This document shows, piece after piece, positions 1-10,408 of a stretch of 64,000 nucleotides of DNA. Numbering within the stretch: the first letter of the stretch is position 1; each line of letters starts with the position of its first letter. The stretch covers positions 104,201,856-104,265,855 of the forward strand of contig CM059190.1 in the NCBI GenBank assembly GCA_030323885.1, written 5' to 3'. This stretch comes from Branchipolynoe longqiensis (lineage: Eukaryota > Annelida > Polychaeta > Phyllodocida > Polynoidae). The position numbers were made by a program, and so were the translations under genes. A model generated the notes under the pieces. That model was not told the DNA's origin and did not search any database. It saw only the letters and a list, made by a program, of their open reading frames with translations.

Positions 1-189
1 GTCAATGTACGTCAACATTCGTCGAGATATGGTGTCACACATCAGGGGGTCGGCAAAGTTTTGTGCATGCACAAAACTTTCGATATACGAGAAAGTTAAA
101 CAACGTGTGGATTTTACGTCTGCCATATGTTATGTATGCATTAGGCGAACTTTGATGTACGTTAAATGTATGCTAGACAAACATTGTTC

Positions 190-283
190 ACTATGTTGCA
201 CTACGTTGCACTACATTGCACTATGTTGCACTACATTGCACTATGTTGCACTATGTTGCACTACATTGCACTATGTTGACCTA
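190..283. repeat. 10-bp tandem repeat (GTTGCACTAC)n
   Basis: About nine adjacent decamers alternate between GTTGCACTAC, ATTGCACTAT and GTTGCACTAT. The array lies inside FB0 and is a purer version of the decamer structure seen throughout that element family. Confidence 0.85.
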
Positions 284-564
284 CATTAAAGGCAGTGGGA
301 ATGTACAGCTGCCTACAGACAACATATGGATAACATACGCCTAACATTTGTCTAACGTACATTTAGCCTTTCTCCAGTGTGTCTTGACATATGTAACATA
401 TGAGGCGCAGTTCTGGCGATCGAATAACATATATAACATTCACCGGCATTCTGTGAACATACCGTGAGCGTACTTTGAGCATTTTTTACCGGGAGGTACG
501 TTAGCCATACGTTGGTCATACATTGGCCATATGCTATGTATACAGTATGTATATGTCCAACTTC

Positions 565-581
565 CCCCCCCCCCCCCCACA
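565..581. repeat. Poly-C run
   Basis: A long run of C inside FB0. It could form a G-quadruplex on the minus strand and is prone to length error. Confidence 0.7.
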
Positions 582-892
582 CCAAAAAGTTCAACACTTC
601 TCTACATAAAAGAGTGATTTCATGTGTTGGCCACATGCTTGCGAGATGCGTCATAATGTGACAGCATCCATACTTCTCCGGTATGTTCAAGTACATTCAA
701 CTACCTTCAACTATGTTCAACTATGTTCAACTATGTTCAACTACTTTAGCCTCCACTACGTTCAACTACGTCCACTAACGTGTATGTGACTGGGCCTTCA
801 TACAGAGGGAACCATATAGCATTGCAATATTTCATGTATGGCCTGACCATTGCTTTGAAGAGACAGCAGAGATATACAGTATACAATAAAAT

Positions 893-1112
893 CACATGGG
901 AGATCAGGCTGCCAACACCATGACCCAATAACCCACTCAGTCAAATTATCCTAAATCTGAGCTAACCAGTCCTTGCCCTATCCTATTAATCCCAAACGCC
1001 AGGCTCGGTAGCGACAAGTACCAATTTTGCAAGTCATTGCTTTGACTGGACCGGGGTTCCAACTTCCAACCTTCCATGGGAAGCTTGCACTGTAACCGAC
1101 TGAGGCCAATCA
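893..1112 (-). mobile_element. SINE-A, partial
   Basis: It matches the SINE-A body and head in reverse: AGATCAGGCTGCCAACACCA, then CCAGTCCTTGCCCTATCCTA, then a degraded head (TTTGACTGGACCGGGGTTCC). The outer 3' part of the body and the tail are missing. Confidence 0.75.
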
Positions 1113-2112
1113 CGCCCGATCATCCGAGTCAACTAGACGTGGATACAAACGCCGATTTAAGTGTCAAGTGCATCTTCTGCCTCAGCCTACCCAGGTAGGG
1201 GACCACATTCCTGGAATGTCTGCATTCCAGCATTCCAGGTGCGAGCGCATACTCCAGTGGTCTTCTCACACATGGGGCGGGTTATCTATCATCAGGGTGC
1301 TCTGCACCAGGTGCAAGGTCAGTGTACAATCACTACAAGGCGTCGTGCATTCCGAGATAGCACTGTCCGTGCGTCCGTCCGCCCAGCTCTCCACCCAGTC
1401 AGCCCTCTCTAGCCGTGCTTGAGTCAAATTGAAAGCACACTGCATCTTTCCAAATAACTGATGCAGTGCACATTGCTTTTTCTGGTAAATTATCTTTTGC
1501 AATTAATTTTGTTGTTTTAATTACAATTTGTTGTTATTCAATTTCATTTTTTAATTAACTAAGCGTGGTTCGCTAATTGATCTGACCTTATTTGCCATTA
1601 TCCTTATACCTTGACCTTGCTTGAATAAAAGCCCATTACCTTGTTTGTGTTTAAAATCTTCTTTAAAAAAAAATGTTCTTTTTTTATTCAATTTCTTTTT
1701 TTAATTAACTTAGTTTTTAGAGCTGCATACTCCGCTGGTCCTGACTTCCTGCGCTATTTTTTATATAAATATATTTAGCTTGGTCGTTATAAATCTGACT
1801 GTGCAACTTCAATCCAGACAATTTTGTTCCCAACACACAATGTCAGAGTAGCGAGATTATCGGATAAACGACTAAGATTTTAGACGGAGACAATTAATGG
1901 CGGTAGCTTCGTCACTTGGATGTTTTGGTCAGATGGTGAGATTTCTGTGTTGAATGGCGTTGGACTAATGTGAGTCACCTGTACCCAAATGTAGGATTGC
2001 CTCTATTAGCTGGGTTGCGTATCGATTGTATTCAGGGAGAGTGGGAGGAGGGGAGAGAGGATCCTTTTACCTTGTTTTACATTTCTTCTTTCTTTTGAAA
2101 AAAATATCTGTC
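1113..2112. other. No recognisable feature
   Basis: Mixed-composition sequence with short A/T runs (for example 1660-1700 and 2085-2100). Both strands show only short open frames with no recognisable domain. A diffuse similarity between 1170-1230 and other low-complexity words was not convincing. Confidence 0.5.
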
Positions 2113-2316
2113 TGAAGAATTCATCTTACAAATCCCCACAAACGCCAATCCAAAAATTAAGATAAACAGTTAATTTTTTTAACATTTCTGTTTTTTTTTG
2201 TTCATTGCTCCATAATGATTTCATCACAAGAAAAGTGGAATTAGTGAAAATTAAAATTTATTTTAATTAACTTTATGAATTGGCGTTTAAATGGGTTTGT
2301 GCCTGAACTTTTTCTT
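2113..2316. mobile_element. MITE-1 copy
   Basis: The left end reads ..CCCCACAAACGCCAATCCAA and the right end ..GGCGTTTAAATGGGTTTGTG then CCTGAAC, so the termini are imperfect inverted repeats. The core 'TTCATTGCTCCATAATGATT' and 'AAAAGTGGAATTAGTGA' is shared with the copies at 21988, 29222 and 60692. It is non-coding. Confidence 0.8.
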
Positions 2317-2317
2317 C

Positions 2318-2619
2318 TTTTTAAAGATTTATACTGCCTATCATTGATAAGTCTGAATAGATTTGTTTTCACCATTAGACATTTTATGGATAGAAAGGCC
2401 TCGCCTCCACTTTTATCAACCTAAGGAATTTGTAACCTCCCACACCACATAGACATGGTATGAGAGCAACTGGCCTTTAATGATGGTGTAAATTATACAC
2501 AGCGGTGGAAATCTGAATTGGCAGAGGTGGGGGGCATAGGGAATCGAACCACCAACCTTCAGATGAGGAGTCCGACCTAGAAAAAAGTCAGACACTCTAA
2601 CCACTCCGCCACAGAGAAC
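2318..2619 (-). mobile_element. SINE-C, near full length
   Basis: On the minus strand it begins with a tRNA-like head (GTTCTCTGTGGCGGAGTGGT) and a B-box-like GGTTCGATTCCC, then a body ending in GGCAGTATAAATC. The head has a long Leu-tRNA-like variable arm. It directly abuts MITE-1. It is full length compared with the 51719 copy. Confidence 0.85.
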
Positions 2620-2704
2620 TCTTTATGTTACTTAGTTTTTATATCAAGAACAAGGTAAGCAGATATAGATGATTATATCAAGAAAAAGGTAAGCAGATTT
2701 CGAT

Positions 2705-3345
2705 AGCTTAGGCAGAGAGCATGTATATAGATGAGAGGGACAACTGTCATAGTAGAACGTGTAACAGTTGCCGATTGTGGCGCTCCAAGTGGTGGTTGTT
2801 GAACACTTTATGACACAGCTGGCAAACTCAAGGCATTGTCAATGGTCGTGTGCAATCTTCATACAGAAAATGTCAAATATCTCTAAAACCACACCACCTA
2901 GAAACAAATCGCTTGGTACACATATAGAAAACATATTCAATGAATAGATTATATTAAATTTATAAGGTTAGTCTTCTGCATTTCTATTAATTTGGAATAA
3001 AATAAACGTTTTGCACTGCACGTATGGCAAACTCAAAGCATTGTCAATGGCGGCGAGCAATCTTCACACAGAAGATGTCAAATATCTCTAAAACTACATG
3101 ACCTAGACACAAGCCGCTTGGAACACATATAGAAAACATGTTTACCAAAAAGATTATATTGAATTTATAAGGTTAGGGTTCTGGATTTCTATTAATTTTT
3201 AAAGAAAACTAATGTTTTGCACTGCGCGTACCGGCAAACTCAAGGCTTGTTCAACAATAACCGCCAGGAGCGCCACTGTAGCCTGTGTTACCGATTTTCG
3301 CAGGAGTTGTCCCTCTCATCTATATACACGCTCTCTGGCTTAGCT
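2705..3345. mobile_element. 640-bp non-autonomous DNA transposon with long terminal inverted repeats
   Basis: The left arm (from 2716, GAGAGCATGTATATAGATGA then GAGGGACAAC) is matched in reverse complement by 3314-3335. The similarity continues inward for about 100 bp through GTAACA, GGCGCTCC and TTGTTGAACA. The interior holds two direct copies of a roughly 210-bp unit (about 2821-3010 and 3028-3232), each with 'CAAACTCAA..GCATTGTCAATGG', 'GTCAAATATCTCTAAAAC' and 'ACACATATAGAAAACAT'. There is no open reading frame of note. The transposase family is unknown. Confidence 0.8.
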
Positions 3346-4021
3346 AAGAATATCTCCGTGTGACAGCTTTCAAAAGGCCTGACCCCTTATTACAAAGTCA
3401 GAATTTGGGTAGAATGAGGAGGTCTCAGTATGGTGCAGACGCACGCAGACATCGGAGTCATACTAACCACGCTGGCCGCATTTGAGCAGTTGACCAGGAG
3501 GCTCAAGTGCTGGTTTCTTATCCAACCGCAGCGGTGGAGGGAATACATAATCACAACAAGCGGATTAATGTATTCATCGAAATGTAATCTCTATGTAATA
3601 ACACCCCCCCCCCCGCCCAATAGAAGTGCACTCCATCGAAATTAATATTCGCATAATAAATTATTCAACACATAGCTAACCACAATAGGGTAAAACAAGA
3701 ACATTTCTAGCAAACTTACATTTATATACCCCTTGTCTAATTCTAATTCCAACTGACCACACCCTACATTAAGAGTTACTACAACTTTACCAAATGAATA
3801 CAGAAGTTAAAGTCTGCTTACATTCTAAATAACATGTAAATACTCACATTGATCTGATTAATATTGATCTAGTCATATAAGACTACTGTTGCTATATTGC
3901 TATGGAACTTGTCGGTTACAGAATTTCATTTTATTATATGCTGCAAATTCTGTATTCAACAAATATTGAAGACCTTTCTCTACATACCTTTTTGTGTGTA
4001 AATAACCCCGAATTTAACAAG
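3346..4021. other. No gene recognised; short poly-C
   Basis: Ordinary AT-rich sequence apart from a C run at 3604-3614. The 84-codon frame from 3902 runs into the repeat tail at 4022 and has no recognisable domain. Confidence 0.5.
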
Positions 4022-4100
4022 TGGCTGGAACACCAATGCTTCGGCACTGACAATAGACTTATTCAGCAGAATAAACATATTTACCAGCAAAAATCACACA
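4022..4100 (+). mobile_element. LINE-like 3' terminal hairpin repeat, copy 1
   Basis: Contains TGGCTGGAACACCAATGCTT then CGGCACTGACAATAGACTTA, followed by TTCAGCAGAATAAACAT. The stem AATGC-TTCG-GCACT has a UUCG-type loop and is shared with 30722, 44970 and 63972. It probably comes from the 3' end of a non-LTR retroelement; this is inference, since no reverse transcriptase is attached. Confidence 0.55.
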
Positions 4101-4330
4101 TATTTAGTGTGCTTGGGCTTAGGGCCAATCTCTTGTTTCACCTGTCAATTTCCTGAATAAAGTTTCTTTTTACCTGCTCTAAGCTCTTGATGTCATTATT
4201 TTCCTTAATCAGCCTAATATATTTCTCTTTAAAAAAGAATGTCAGGAACTCCAAATGCCATTGCACTGTGTGACTGTAATTCAGGAAGCGGACCTCTCCT
4301 GATACGCAGCGGAAATGCAATAGTAGGCGA

Positions 4331-4359
4331 TGACGTCATCACACCGGTTGTCTGGCAAC
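4331..4359. promoter_or_regulatory. CRE palindrome next to an X-box-like motif
   Basis: TGACGTCA at 4331-4338 is a perfect cAMP-response-element palindrome. Eight bases later GTTGTCTGGCAAC matches the RFX X-box consensus with one mismatch. No exon is recognisable beside it, so promoter activity is unproven. Confidence 0.25.
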
Positions 4360-4424
4360 AGGGCCGTTGCTAAGGACGCTGCGTATTGTATTATGCAGAG
4401 CTCCAGGCACACACAAGTAATTAA

Positions 4425-5015
4425 AACCCCGGTCAAATAGCTGTTAGTGGCCGTAGTTGAACGTAGGTGAACGTACTGGAGGCTAACGTGGGTCAAACGT
4501 GGTCTAAGTACATTAAACTACATTGAAATACATTAAGGTCCGGCACATTTTGCCACCGAATGATACATATAAATATTTTATGGTACGGATGCCGGTATGT
4601 TCAACTACGTTCAACTATGTTCAACTACTTTTAACTATGTTAGCCTCCACTACTTTCAACTATGTTTAACTACATCCACTAACGGCTATGTGACCACGGC
4701 ATGCACAACATGGTGTTGTGTGGGTCAAAGTATGCTAGAGTATGCTAGAGTATGCTAGAATATGCTAGAGTATGCTAGAGTACACTAGAATACATTAAGA
4801 GGTATGTTTGAAATTCAGCCTCTAACGTACCGCTCTTTTGAACATGTCCAAAAATTAAATCGGAGATCACGGCTCACGGCTCACCCATGTTATTGCCAAG
4901 TTAAAATCAAGGACAAGTATGGGTGCCCGTATGGATGCCAGTACGTTCAACCACGTTCAACTACGTTAGCCTCCACTATGTTCATCTACGGCCACTAATG
5001 GCTATGTGACCACTC
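4425..5015. mobile_element. Foldback element (FB0/FB4 family) with perfect TTAA flanks
   Basis: TTAA occurs immediately outside both ends (4421-4424 and 5016-5019). The left end AACCCCGGTCAAATAGCTGT..AGTGGCCGTAG is matched by the right end CTACGGCCACTAATGGCTAT..GTGACCACTC in reverse complement. The arms carry decamers of the GTTGAACGTA type. A second terminus-like sequence at about 4660-4705 suggests an internal or nested copy. Confidence 0.75.
4732..4798. repeat. 10-bp tandem repeat (TATGCTAGAG)n
   Basis: Six or so decamers lie inside the foldback element, with single-base variants (TATGCTAGAA, TACACTAGAA). The unit differs from the GTTGCACTAC array in FB0 but has the same 10-bp period. Confidence 0.85.
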
Positions 5016-5136
5016 TTAAACCAGTTTGGCATTAATCGGCCCGGCTACCGGAGCTACAATTGATAAGTATCCAGGATGCATTGCGCCCATTTGTTTTATT
5101 ATTTAATTAACTAGTTCCTAATTCCGACTGCGCATG

Positions 5137-5635
5137 NNNNNNNNNNNNNNNNNNNNNNNNNNNNNNNNNNNNNNNNNNNNNNNNNNNNNNNNNNNNNNNN
5201 NNNNNNNNNNNNNNNNNNNNNNNNNNNNNNNNNNNNNNNNNNNNNNNNNNNNNNNNNNNNNNNNNNNNNNNNNNNNNNNNNNNNNNNNNNNNNNNNNNNN
5301 NNNNNNNNNNNNNNNNNNNNNNNNNNNNNNNNNNNNNNNNNNNNNNNNNNNNNNNNNNNNNNNNNNNNNNNNNNNNNNNNNNNNNNNNNNNNNNNNNNNN
5401 NNNNNNNNNNNNNNNNNNNNNNNNNNNNNNNNNNNNNNNNNNNNNNNNNNNNNNNNNNNNNNNNNNNNNNNNNNNNNNNNNNNNNNNNNNNNNNNNNNNN
5501 NNNNNNNNNNNNNNNNNNNNNNNNNNNNNNNNNNNNNNNNNNNNNNNNNNNNNNNNNNNNNNNNNNNNNNNNNNNNNNNNNNNNNNNNNNNNNNNNNNNN
5601 NNNNNNNNNNNNNNNNNNNNNNNNNNNNNNNNNNN
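5137..5635. other. Assembly gap (499 N)
   Basis: Unresolved bases. The right edge lies directly in a 65-bp satellite, so the gap probably hides further satellite units. Apparent open frames through it are meaningless. Confidence 0.98.
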
Positions 5636-6095
5636 AATCTCACAAACTTGGTTTGATACTGCAACTAAAACGATATCATACAATGGGCGCTATTACATAA
5701 AACCTCACAAATTTGGTTTGATACTGCAACTAAAACGATATCATACAATGGGTGCTATTACATAAAATCTCACAAACTTGGTTTGATACTGCAACTAAAA
5801 CGATATCATACAATGGGCGCTATTACATAAAATCTCACAAACTTGGTTTGATACTGTGCCTAAAACGATATCATACAATGGGCGCTATTACATAAAATCT
5901 CACAAACTTGGTTTGATACTGCGCCTAAAATGATATCATACAATGAGTGCAATTACATAAAATCTCACAAACTTGGTTTGATACTGCACTTAAATGATAT
6001 CATGCAATCGGCGTTATTACATTGAATCTCACAAAACTTGGTTTACTTCTGTGTCTAAAATGATATCATCCAACGGTTGTTCCTGATGTAACCTT
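5636..6095. repeat. 65-bp satellite array
   Basis: The word CACAAACTTGG recurs at 5641, 5706, 5771, 5836, 5901, 5966 and about 6030, a period of 65 bp that slips by one in the last unit. Each unit contains AACGATATCATACAATGGGC. Units near the gap are nearly identical and they decay rightward, as expected at an array edge. Confidence 0.95.
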
Positions 6096-6138
6096 AGATG
6101 TTGCTTGGATGTAAAACAACAACAACAAACAAACATAC
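6082..6138 (+). mobile_element. SINE-A 3' tail fragment
   Basis: TGTAACCTTAGATGTTGCTT then GGATGTAAAACAACAACAAC is the terminal SINE-A segment with its CAA tail, joined to the last satellite unit. Confidence 0.75.
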
Positions 6139-6605
6139 AAATCCAATGCGCGTTCTTACATCAAATCTCACAACTTTTCTGTGATATCAGCACGGCTATA
6201 TCGCCACTGTGCCTACAAATACAAACATACCCTCTGTACAAGCATGCTTATACGTGTATACCATGCTCGTGACTAAGCCCCATATCGTGCAATAAGCCTT
6301 TAACACACACACGCTCCCTGCCCAGGCCCTCTCCACATTCCTGCAGCCTTTCTCAGCTCAGCCAGAAATTGAGCAAATTGTGCTTTCAGAAGCGTGAAGT
6401 CGAGTCATTGAAAACGGACATTTGATCGGACCTCCCCAAACAGGTCGCCCTCAGCTACGGGGTTCACCCGTTAAACACAAGAGATTTTAAAAAAGTTTTA
6501 AAAAAGAGCCACCATTGGACACAGAAACCCGATCCACGCAATTGCTTGGAGTGGGTTTTTAACCCCACGCCCCCTCCAGGTTTTTCTTGTTTAAAAAAAA
6601 AGTGT
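6139..6605. other. No recognisable feature
   Basis: A decayed satellite word (CAAATCTCACAAC at about 6163) is the only repeat trace seen. The rest is unique-looking and non-coding. Confidence 0.45.
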
Positions 6606-7427
6606 TCATGGGGTTGGAGGGGTGAGGGGGGGCGGAAGGGTGAGGGGAGGAGGAAGGGAGGGGGGGGGGGAGGGGAGGGAGGAGGGTAGGGGGGAGTGTG
6701 GGAGAGTGGAGGGGGGGGGAGGGAAGGGGAGGGGGGAGGGAGGGGAAGGGGGGGGGGAGGGGGGAGAGGGGGAGGGTTTATTGGGGGGAGTAGGTTTGAG
6801 AATGATGTGGGAGGGGGAGAGGGAGGGGAGGGGGAGTAGGAAGGGGGGGGGGGAGGGGGAGGGGGGAGGAGGGGAGGGGGAGTGTGGGAGATGTGGAGGG
6901 GGGAGGGGGAGAGGAAGGGGGAGGGAGGCGGAGAGGGGAGGGTGAGGGGAGGAGGGTAGGGGGAGTGTGGGAGAAGTGGAGGGTGGTGGGTGGAGGGGGG
7001 GGAGGAAGGGGAAGGGAGGGGGAGGGGAGGGAGGAGGGTAGAGGGGAGTGTGGGGGAAGTGGAGGGGGGGGGGGGGGGGGGATGGGGTAGGGGGGAGTGT
7101 GGGAGGAAGTGTGAGGGGGGAGGGGGGAGGAGGGTAGGGGGGAGTGTGGATAAGTGTGGGGGGGGAGGGGGGGGAGGGTAGGGGGGGGGAGTGTGGGAAA
7201 GTGGTGGGGGGGGGGGGGAGAGGGTAGGGGGGGGGAGTGTGGGATAAGTGGAGGGGGGAGGGGGAGGGGGAGGAGGGTAGGGGGAGTGTGGGAGAAGTGG
7301 AGGGGGGGAGGGGGAAGGGGAGGAGGGTAGGGGGGAGTGTGGGAGAAGTGGAGGGGGAGGGGGAGGGGAGGGGAGGGAGGGGAGGGAGGAGGGGAGGGGG
7401 GAGTGTGGGAGAAGTGGAGGGGTGAGG
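6606..7427. repeat. G-rich purine minisatellite tract
   Basis: About 820 bp that is nearly all G and A on the plus strand, with loosely repeated units of the form GTAGGGGGGAGTGTGGGAGA then AGTGGAGGGG. Long proline-rich (minus) and glycine-rich (plus) frames are artefacts of the missing T and C. Many G-runs of three or more make G-quadruplex formation likely on the plus strand. Confidence 0.9.
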
Positions 7428-7589
7428 AATTGTCGCCTTAAAGGTACCATTTACCTTGGTAGTTCTCAAACTTGCCGCAAGGGGTGAGGGTGTTATGTGG
7501 ATTGATGCAATGACTAACATTTCGTCGACTTTAAATTTATTCAAAGGGGCATATTCCAATGGTTTTTGAGCGTCTGCCATATTTAAGTA

Positions 7590-7705
7590 AGTAAATATTT
7601 TATGTTGATTTGTTTAATTTACTTTACTTAGCTTGAAGTAGATTTAAGTTTTTATAAGTGGTTAACTTTAGAGATTTTTTAATTGAAAACATTGAAATAC
7701 TTGAT
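7590..7705 (+). mobile_element. MITE-2-like fragment, decayed
   Basis: TTTACTTAGCTTGAAGTAGA..AAGTGGTTAACTTTAGAGAT resembles the MITE-2 core 'CTTTAGTTTGAAGTAACTTT..GGTTAACTTTTGAGATATTT'. It lies just upstream of a LINE fragment, with another MITE-2 part on the far side, so the LINE may have inserted into it. Confidence 0.45.
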
Positions 7706-7764
7706 AATGTAAGATTATGCAGTGACATCTGCAATTAAGTTGACTTAATATCATTTCTGTCCAG

Positions 7765-8190
7765 TAATACATCTTTTGCTCCATGGTAAAGCCTGGTCTT
7801 CTGTATAGTGCAGAGACTTGGAGAACAACGGTCACCACCATGAAGGAAATCCAGTCCTTTATCAACACCTTTATCAGACGTCCTGGTTGTGGGTTTGGGT
7901 TTGGGGGCAGCCTGTTGAGGAGAAGATCCTTCGGAGATGCTGGAGATGGGTTGGCCATACCCTTCGCAAGCCTGCATCCAACACCCCAAGACATGCCCTC
8001 TCCTGGAATCCACAGGAGAAAAGGAAGAGAGGCAGGCCAAGAAACAGCTGGCACCGTGACCTGGAGGCAGATGTGAAGAGGTCTGGCCATAGATAGAGAC
8101 AGCTGGAGAAGATGGCCCAGGACCGGGATAACTGGAGAGCCCTTGTTTGTGGCCTATGCCCAAAGTTGGGCAGTAGGCGTAAGAAGAAGA
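7765..8190 (+). pseudogene. Non-LTR retrotransposon reverse transcriptase C-terminus, frameshifted
   Basis: Frame one (from about 7783) gives LLYSAETWRTTVTTMKEIQ, a motif typical of the region after the RT domain in LINE ORF2 proteins. A frameshift and likely small deletion at about 7880-7910 moves the homology to frame two: PVEEKILRRCW, WVGHTLRKPASNT, KRKRGRPRNSWHRDLEA. An in-frame TAG at 8092-8094 interrupts before RQLEKMAQDRDNWRALV and a final GSRRKKK-like end. The RT catalytic part and endonuclease are absent, so this is a dead 5'-truncated insertion. Clade is not resolved by this much sequence. Confidence 0.85.
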
Positions 8191-8204
8191 ATACATGCTT
8201 AATG

Positions 8205-8392
8205 ACTGCGCCAGTATCTAAGTTGGATATTAGGTGTCAATGTTTACACTTCAAATATATCCAAAGTCAGCCATTTTAAATCAAATTTACTTGAAACAAA
8301 AGTAGTGTACATTATACCGATCATCCTACTATAAATATCAAAACAAAATTTACAGAAACTCAAAACCATCGGATTATGCAACTTTCATTGGA
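8205..8392 (-). mobile_element. MITE-2, partial
   Basis: Ends in CTCAAAACCATCGGATTATG then CAACTTT, the MITE-2 terminus, preceded by 'ACTTCAAATATATCCAAAGT..AGCCATTTTAAATC'. The left side is truncated next to the LINE fragment. Confidence 0.75.
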
Positions 8393-8439
8393 TTGATGGA
8401 GCGTTTTTCATGGGTCTATTTTATTTTTAGGATTGGTGT

Positions 8440-8960
8440 GTTGAAGTGTTAGTTACACGGGGCGTATCGGTGATAGGTGTAGATGAGGGAGATGTGGTGT
8501 GACGGGAGGTGACGCTGTTTGTGGGGGGTGGGAGGGAGGTAGGGGCGGAAGAGGGGAGCCGAGGTGTGAAAGTTAAGAGCCATCGTGACGTGGGGGGTGG
8601 GGAAGGGGGGGGGGAGGGGGAGGGATGTGGGGGGGTTGAAGGTGTGAAAGATCTGGGTTCCACTGAACGTGGGCGGGTGGGTGTGATTGGGCCAGTGGGT
8701 GTGAACAACGTGAGTTAGTCAAGGGGTGGGGTGTGGAGGAGAGGAGTGGAGGTTTGGTGTAGGTGTGATTACTGGAGTTTGGCTCAAGGCTATCCAGAAC
8801 AGGTGTGAAATGTAGGGTGGGGTGCGGAGAGGAGGGTGGAGGGGTGGCCAATCAATGTAGGAGGTGTGAAGATCATGACCGTGTAGGTGTGAAGGTTAGG
8901 AGTGCAGGTGTTTGTTGGCAGTGGGCTGAGGTGTGAACCACATGACCGATCAAGTGTTGT
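8440..8960. repeat. G/T-rich low-complexity region with GGTGTGAA words
   Basis: Scattered repeats of GGTGTGAA (8560-8940) are embedded in G-rich sequence, including a purine stretch at 8595-8630. The period is irregular. Open frames here are composition artefacts. Confidence 0.6.
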
Positions 8961-9100
8961 GTTGCACCTATATCATAGAAAGAAGTGTGGATAAAGTTGA
9001 AGTAGTCGACGCAGGTATTCTGAAGTATATAATCTATTATAATTCTAATTTTATCATTTTTGATTAGTTAAGTACTCTTTTATACATAGAAACCTTTATA

Positions 9101-9281
9101 GCCCAGTCACACTACAACTTGCGACCACTTTGCGACCACCTTAGACCAAAGAACCCACAGTCACCAATGACGTCCTTGCGACCAAAACAATCATTGCCGA
9201 TGTCTGGGCGTCACTGTTGACTGTGGGTTCTTTGGTGTAAAGTGGTCGCAAAGTGGTCACAAGCTGTAGTGTGACTGGGGC
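9101..9281. mobile_element. Foldback element FB1
   Basis: GCCCAGTCACACTACAACTT on the left pairs with AAGCTGTAGTGTGACTGGGG on the right. Inner words GCGACCACTTTGCGACCACC and GGTCGCAAAGTGGTCAC also pair, as do AAAGAACCCACAGTCACCA and GACTGTGGGTTCTTTGGT, so almost the entire 181 bp is one hairpin. TTAA follows at 9282-9285, while the left flank is TTTATA. Confidence 0.85.
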
Positions 9282-9285
9282 TTAA

Positions 9286-9846
9286 GGCCCAGTCACACGA
9301 GGCCTGCGTTCGCTTACGATCGATCCGCGAGGATTTTGCAATTAAATTACGACCATCTCACGACCACCTTACGACTAATCACTGAATGCTCTGGGATTGA
9401 TCGCCGACCGATCGCCTACCATTTCATCTTTTTTGGTCGCAAAGATATTGTCGCTGTATCACCAACAATCTCCTTATGACCTCTGGCGTCTCCACCGATC
9501 CCCGACCGGTCGGCGCCGATCGCCGACCGGTCGGCGATCGTTCGCTGACCGTTCGCCGACCGATCACTGACTGATCTGCGACCATAGTAGCAGTATTCAA
9601 GCATCACACGAGGCATTTTGCAGTTAAATTACGACCATCTTACGACCACCTTATGACAACCTTATGACTAATCACCGAGCGATCGCCGACTCATGCGATG
9701 TGGCGCGTCGCCTCATGCATAATGGTCGACATGGCGATGTATTAAATAGTTTGTAACAAATTGTTTCAATTTTGTCGCAAGGAGATTGCAGACTTTTGGT
9801 CGCGGATCGATCGTAAGCGAACGCAGCTCGTCGTATGACTGAGGCA
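9286..9846. mobile_element. Foldback element FB2 with perfect TTAA flanks
   Basis: TTAA at 9282-9285 and 9847-9850. The left end GGCCCAGTCACACGAGGCCT then GCGTTCGCTTACGATCGATC is matched by the right end GATCGATCGTAAGCGAACGC then AGCTCGTCGTATGACTGAGGC. The interior is rich in CGACC/GGTCG words (GCCGACCGGTCGGCGATCG), making a strongly structured CpG-rich core. It abuts FB1 and shares its TTAA. Confidence 0.85.
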
Positions 9847-9850
9847 TTAA

Positions 9851-9930
9851 ATGGTTTGTTTGTTTGTTGTTTGAATGGGTTTTACGTCCTAGAAACATCT
9901 ATGGTCATATCAGGACGGTTACTTGGTAGT
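9851..9930 (-). mobile_element. SINE-A 3' tail fragment
   Basis: TGTTTGTTTGTTGTTTGAATGG..TTTTACGTCCTAGAAACATC then TATGGTCATATCAGGACGG is the reverse complement of the SINE-A tail. Confidence 0.7.
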
Positions 9931-10007
9931 AGCGAATTGTGAACTCTCTCGAACCTTTTTGGTATTTCGAGTTTATTATTTAAATTCCATCCATGTACAT
10001 CAAAAAC

Positions 10008-10408
10008 CGGGCGCGATAGCCGATTCGGTAGAGCGCAGGCCTCCAGTGCAGCATATGTGGAGTTCAATTCCCGGTTGAGTCAAACCAATGACTTACTAAA
10101 GTTATGCTTGTTGCTTCCTAGCTTGGCATTGGTCCTTAATAAGATAGGGCAAGGACTGGTTAGCCCAATGTAATGATAATGTGATTGAGTGGGATATTGG
10201 GGCTGGGATAATGTGATTGAGTGGGATATTGGGGCTGGGATAATGTGATTGAGTGGCAACGGGGTCATGGTGCTGGCAGACTGATTTCCCAATGGGGCAA
10301 CACTATGCATTTGCTAGGAGTTTGCACTGTCACATGGGAGTACCCGTCGTGATATGACACTTAGATGTTGCCAGGAGGTAAACCTCCAACAACCAACCAA
10401 CCATCTAC
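10008..10408 (+). mobile_element. SINE-A, full length with internal triplication
   Basis: The head GCGATAGCCGATTCGGTAGA..GCGCAGGCC has an A-box-like sequence. The B-box region GGAGTTCAATTCCCGG is degraded. The body contains a 32-bp unit, starting ATAATGTGATTGAGTGGGAT, repeated at 10176, 10208 and 10240, a local expansion that other copies lack. It ends AACCTCCAACAACCAACC. Confidence 0.85.

Larger units (their letters stand above)
1..796. mobile_element. Foldback element FB0, right part (left end outside or unclear)
   Basis: The right end, CCACTAACGTGTATGTGACT followed by GGGCC, is the near-exact reverse complement of the left end of the element at 29792-30327, so both belong to one family. 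The interior is built of degenerate 10-bp repeats such as ATGTTCAACT (about 710-750) and of related GTTAAATGTATGCTAGAC-like words. TTCA at 797-800 may be a decayed TTAA target site. No transposase is visible. The left boundary was not located. Confidence 0.55.

Noticed and set aside
5107..5700. Open frames through the N block
   Set aside because: They consist of undetermined bases and have no evidential value.
5636..6095. CRISPR array
   Set aside because: Units are 65 bp and conserved throughout, with no repeat/spacer alternation, in an animal-type sequence.
6464..7580. Proline-rich frames of over 300 codons
   Set aside because: Generated by a purine-only tract lacking stop-forming bases. 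Overlapping frames are equally long.
9098..9281. Rho-independent-type terminator or microRNA precursor
   Set aside because: The perfect long hairpin with TTAA next to it and related copies elsewhere fits a foldback transposon better. A small-RNA role is possible but unsupported.
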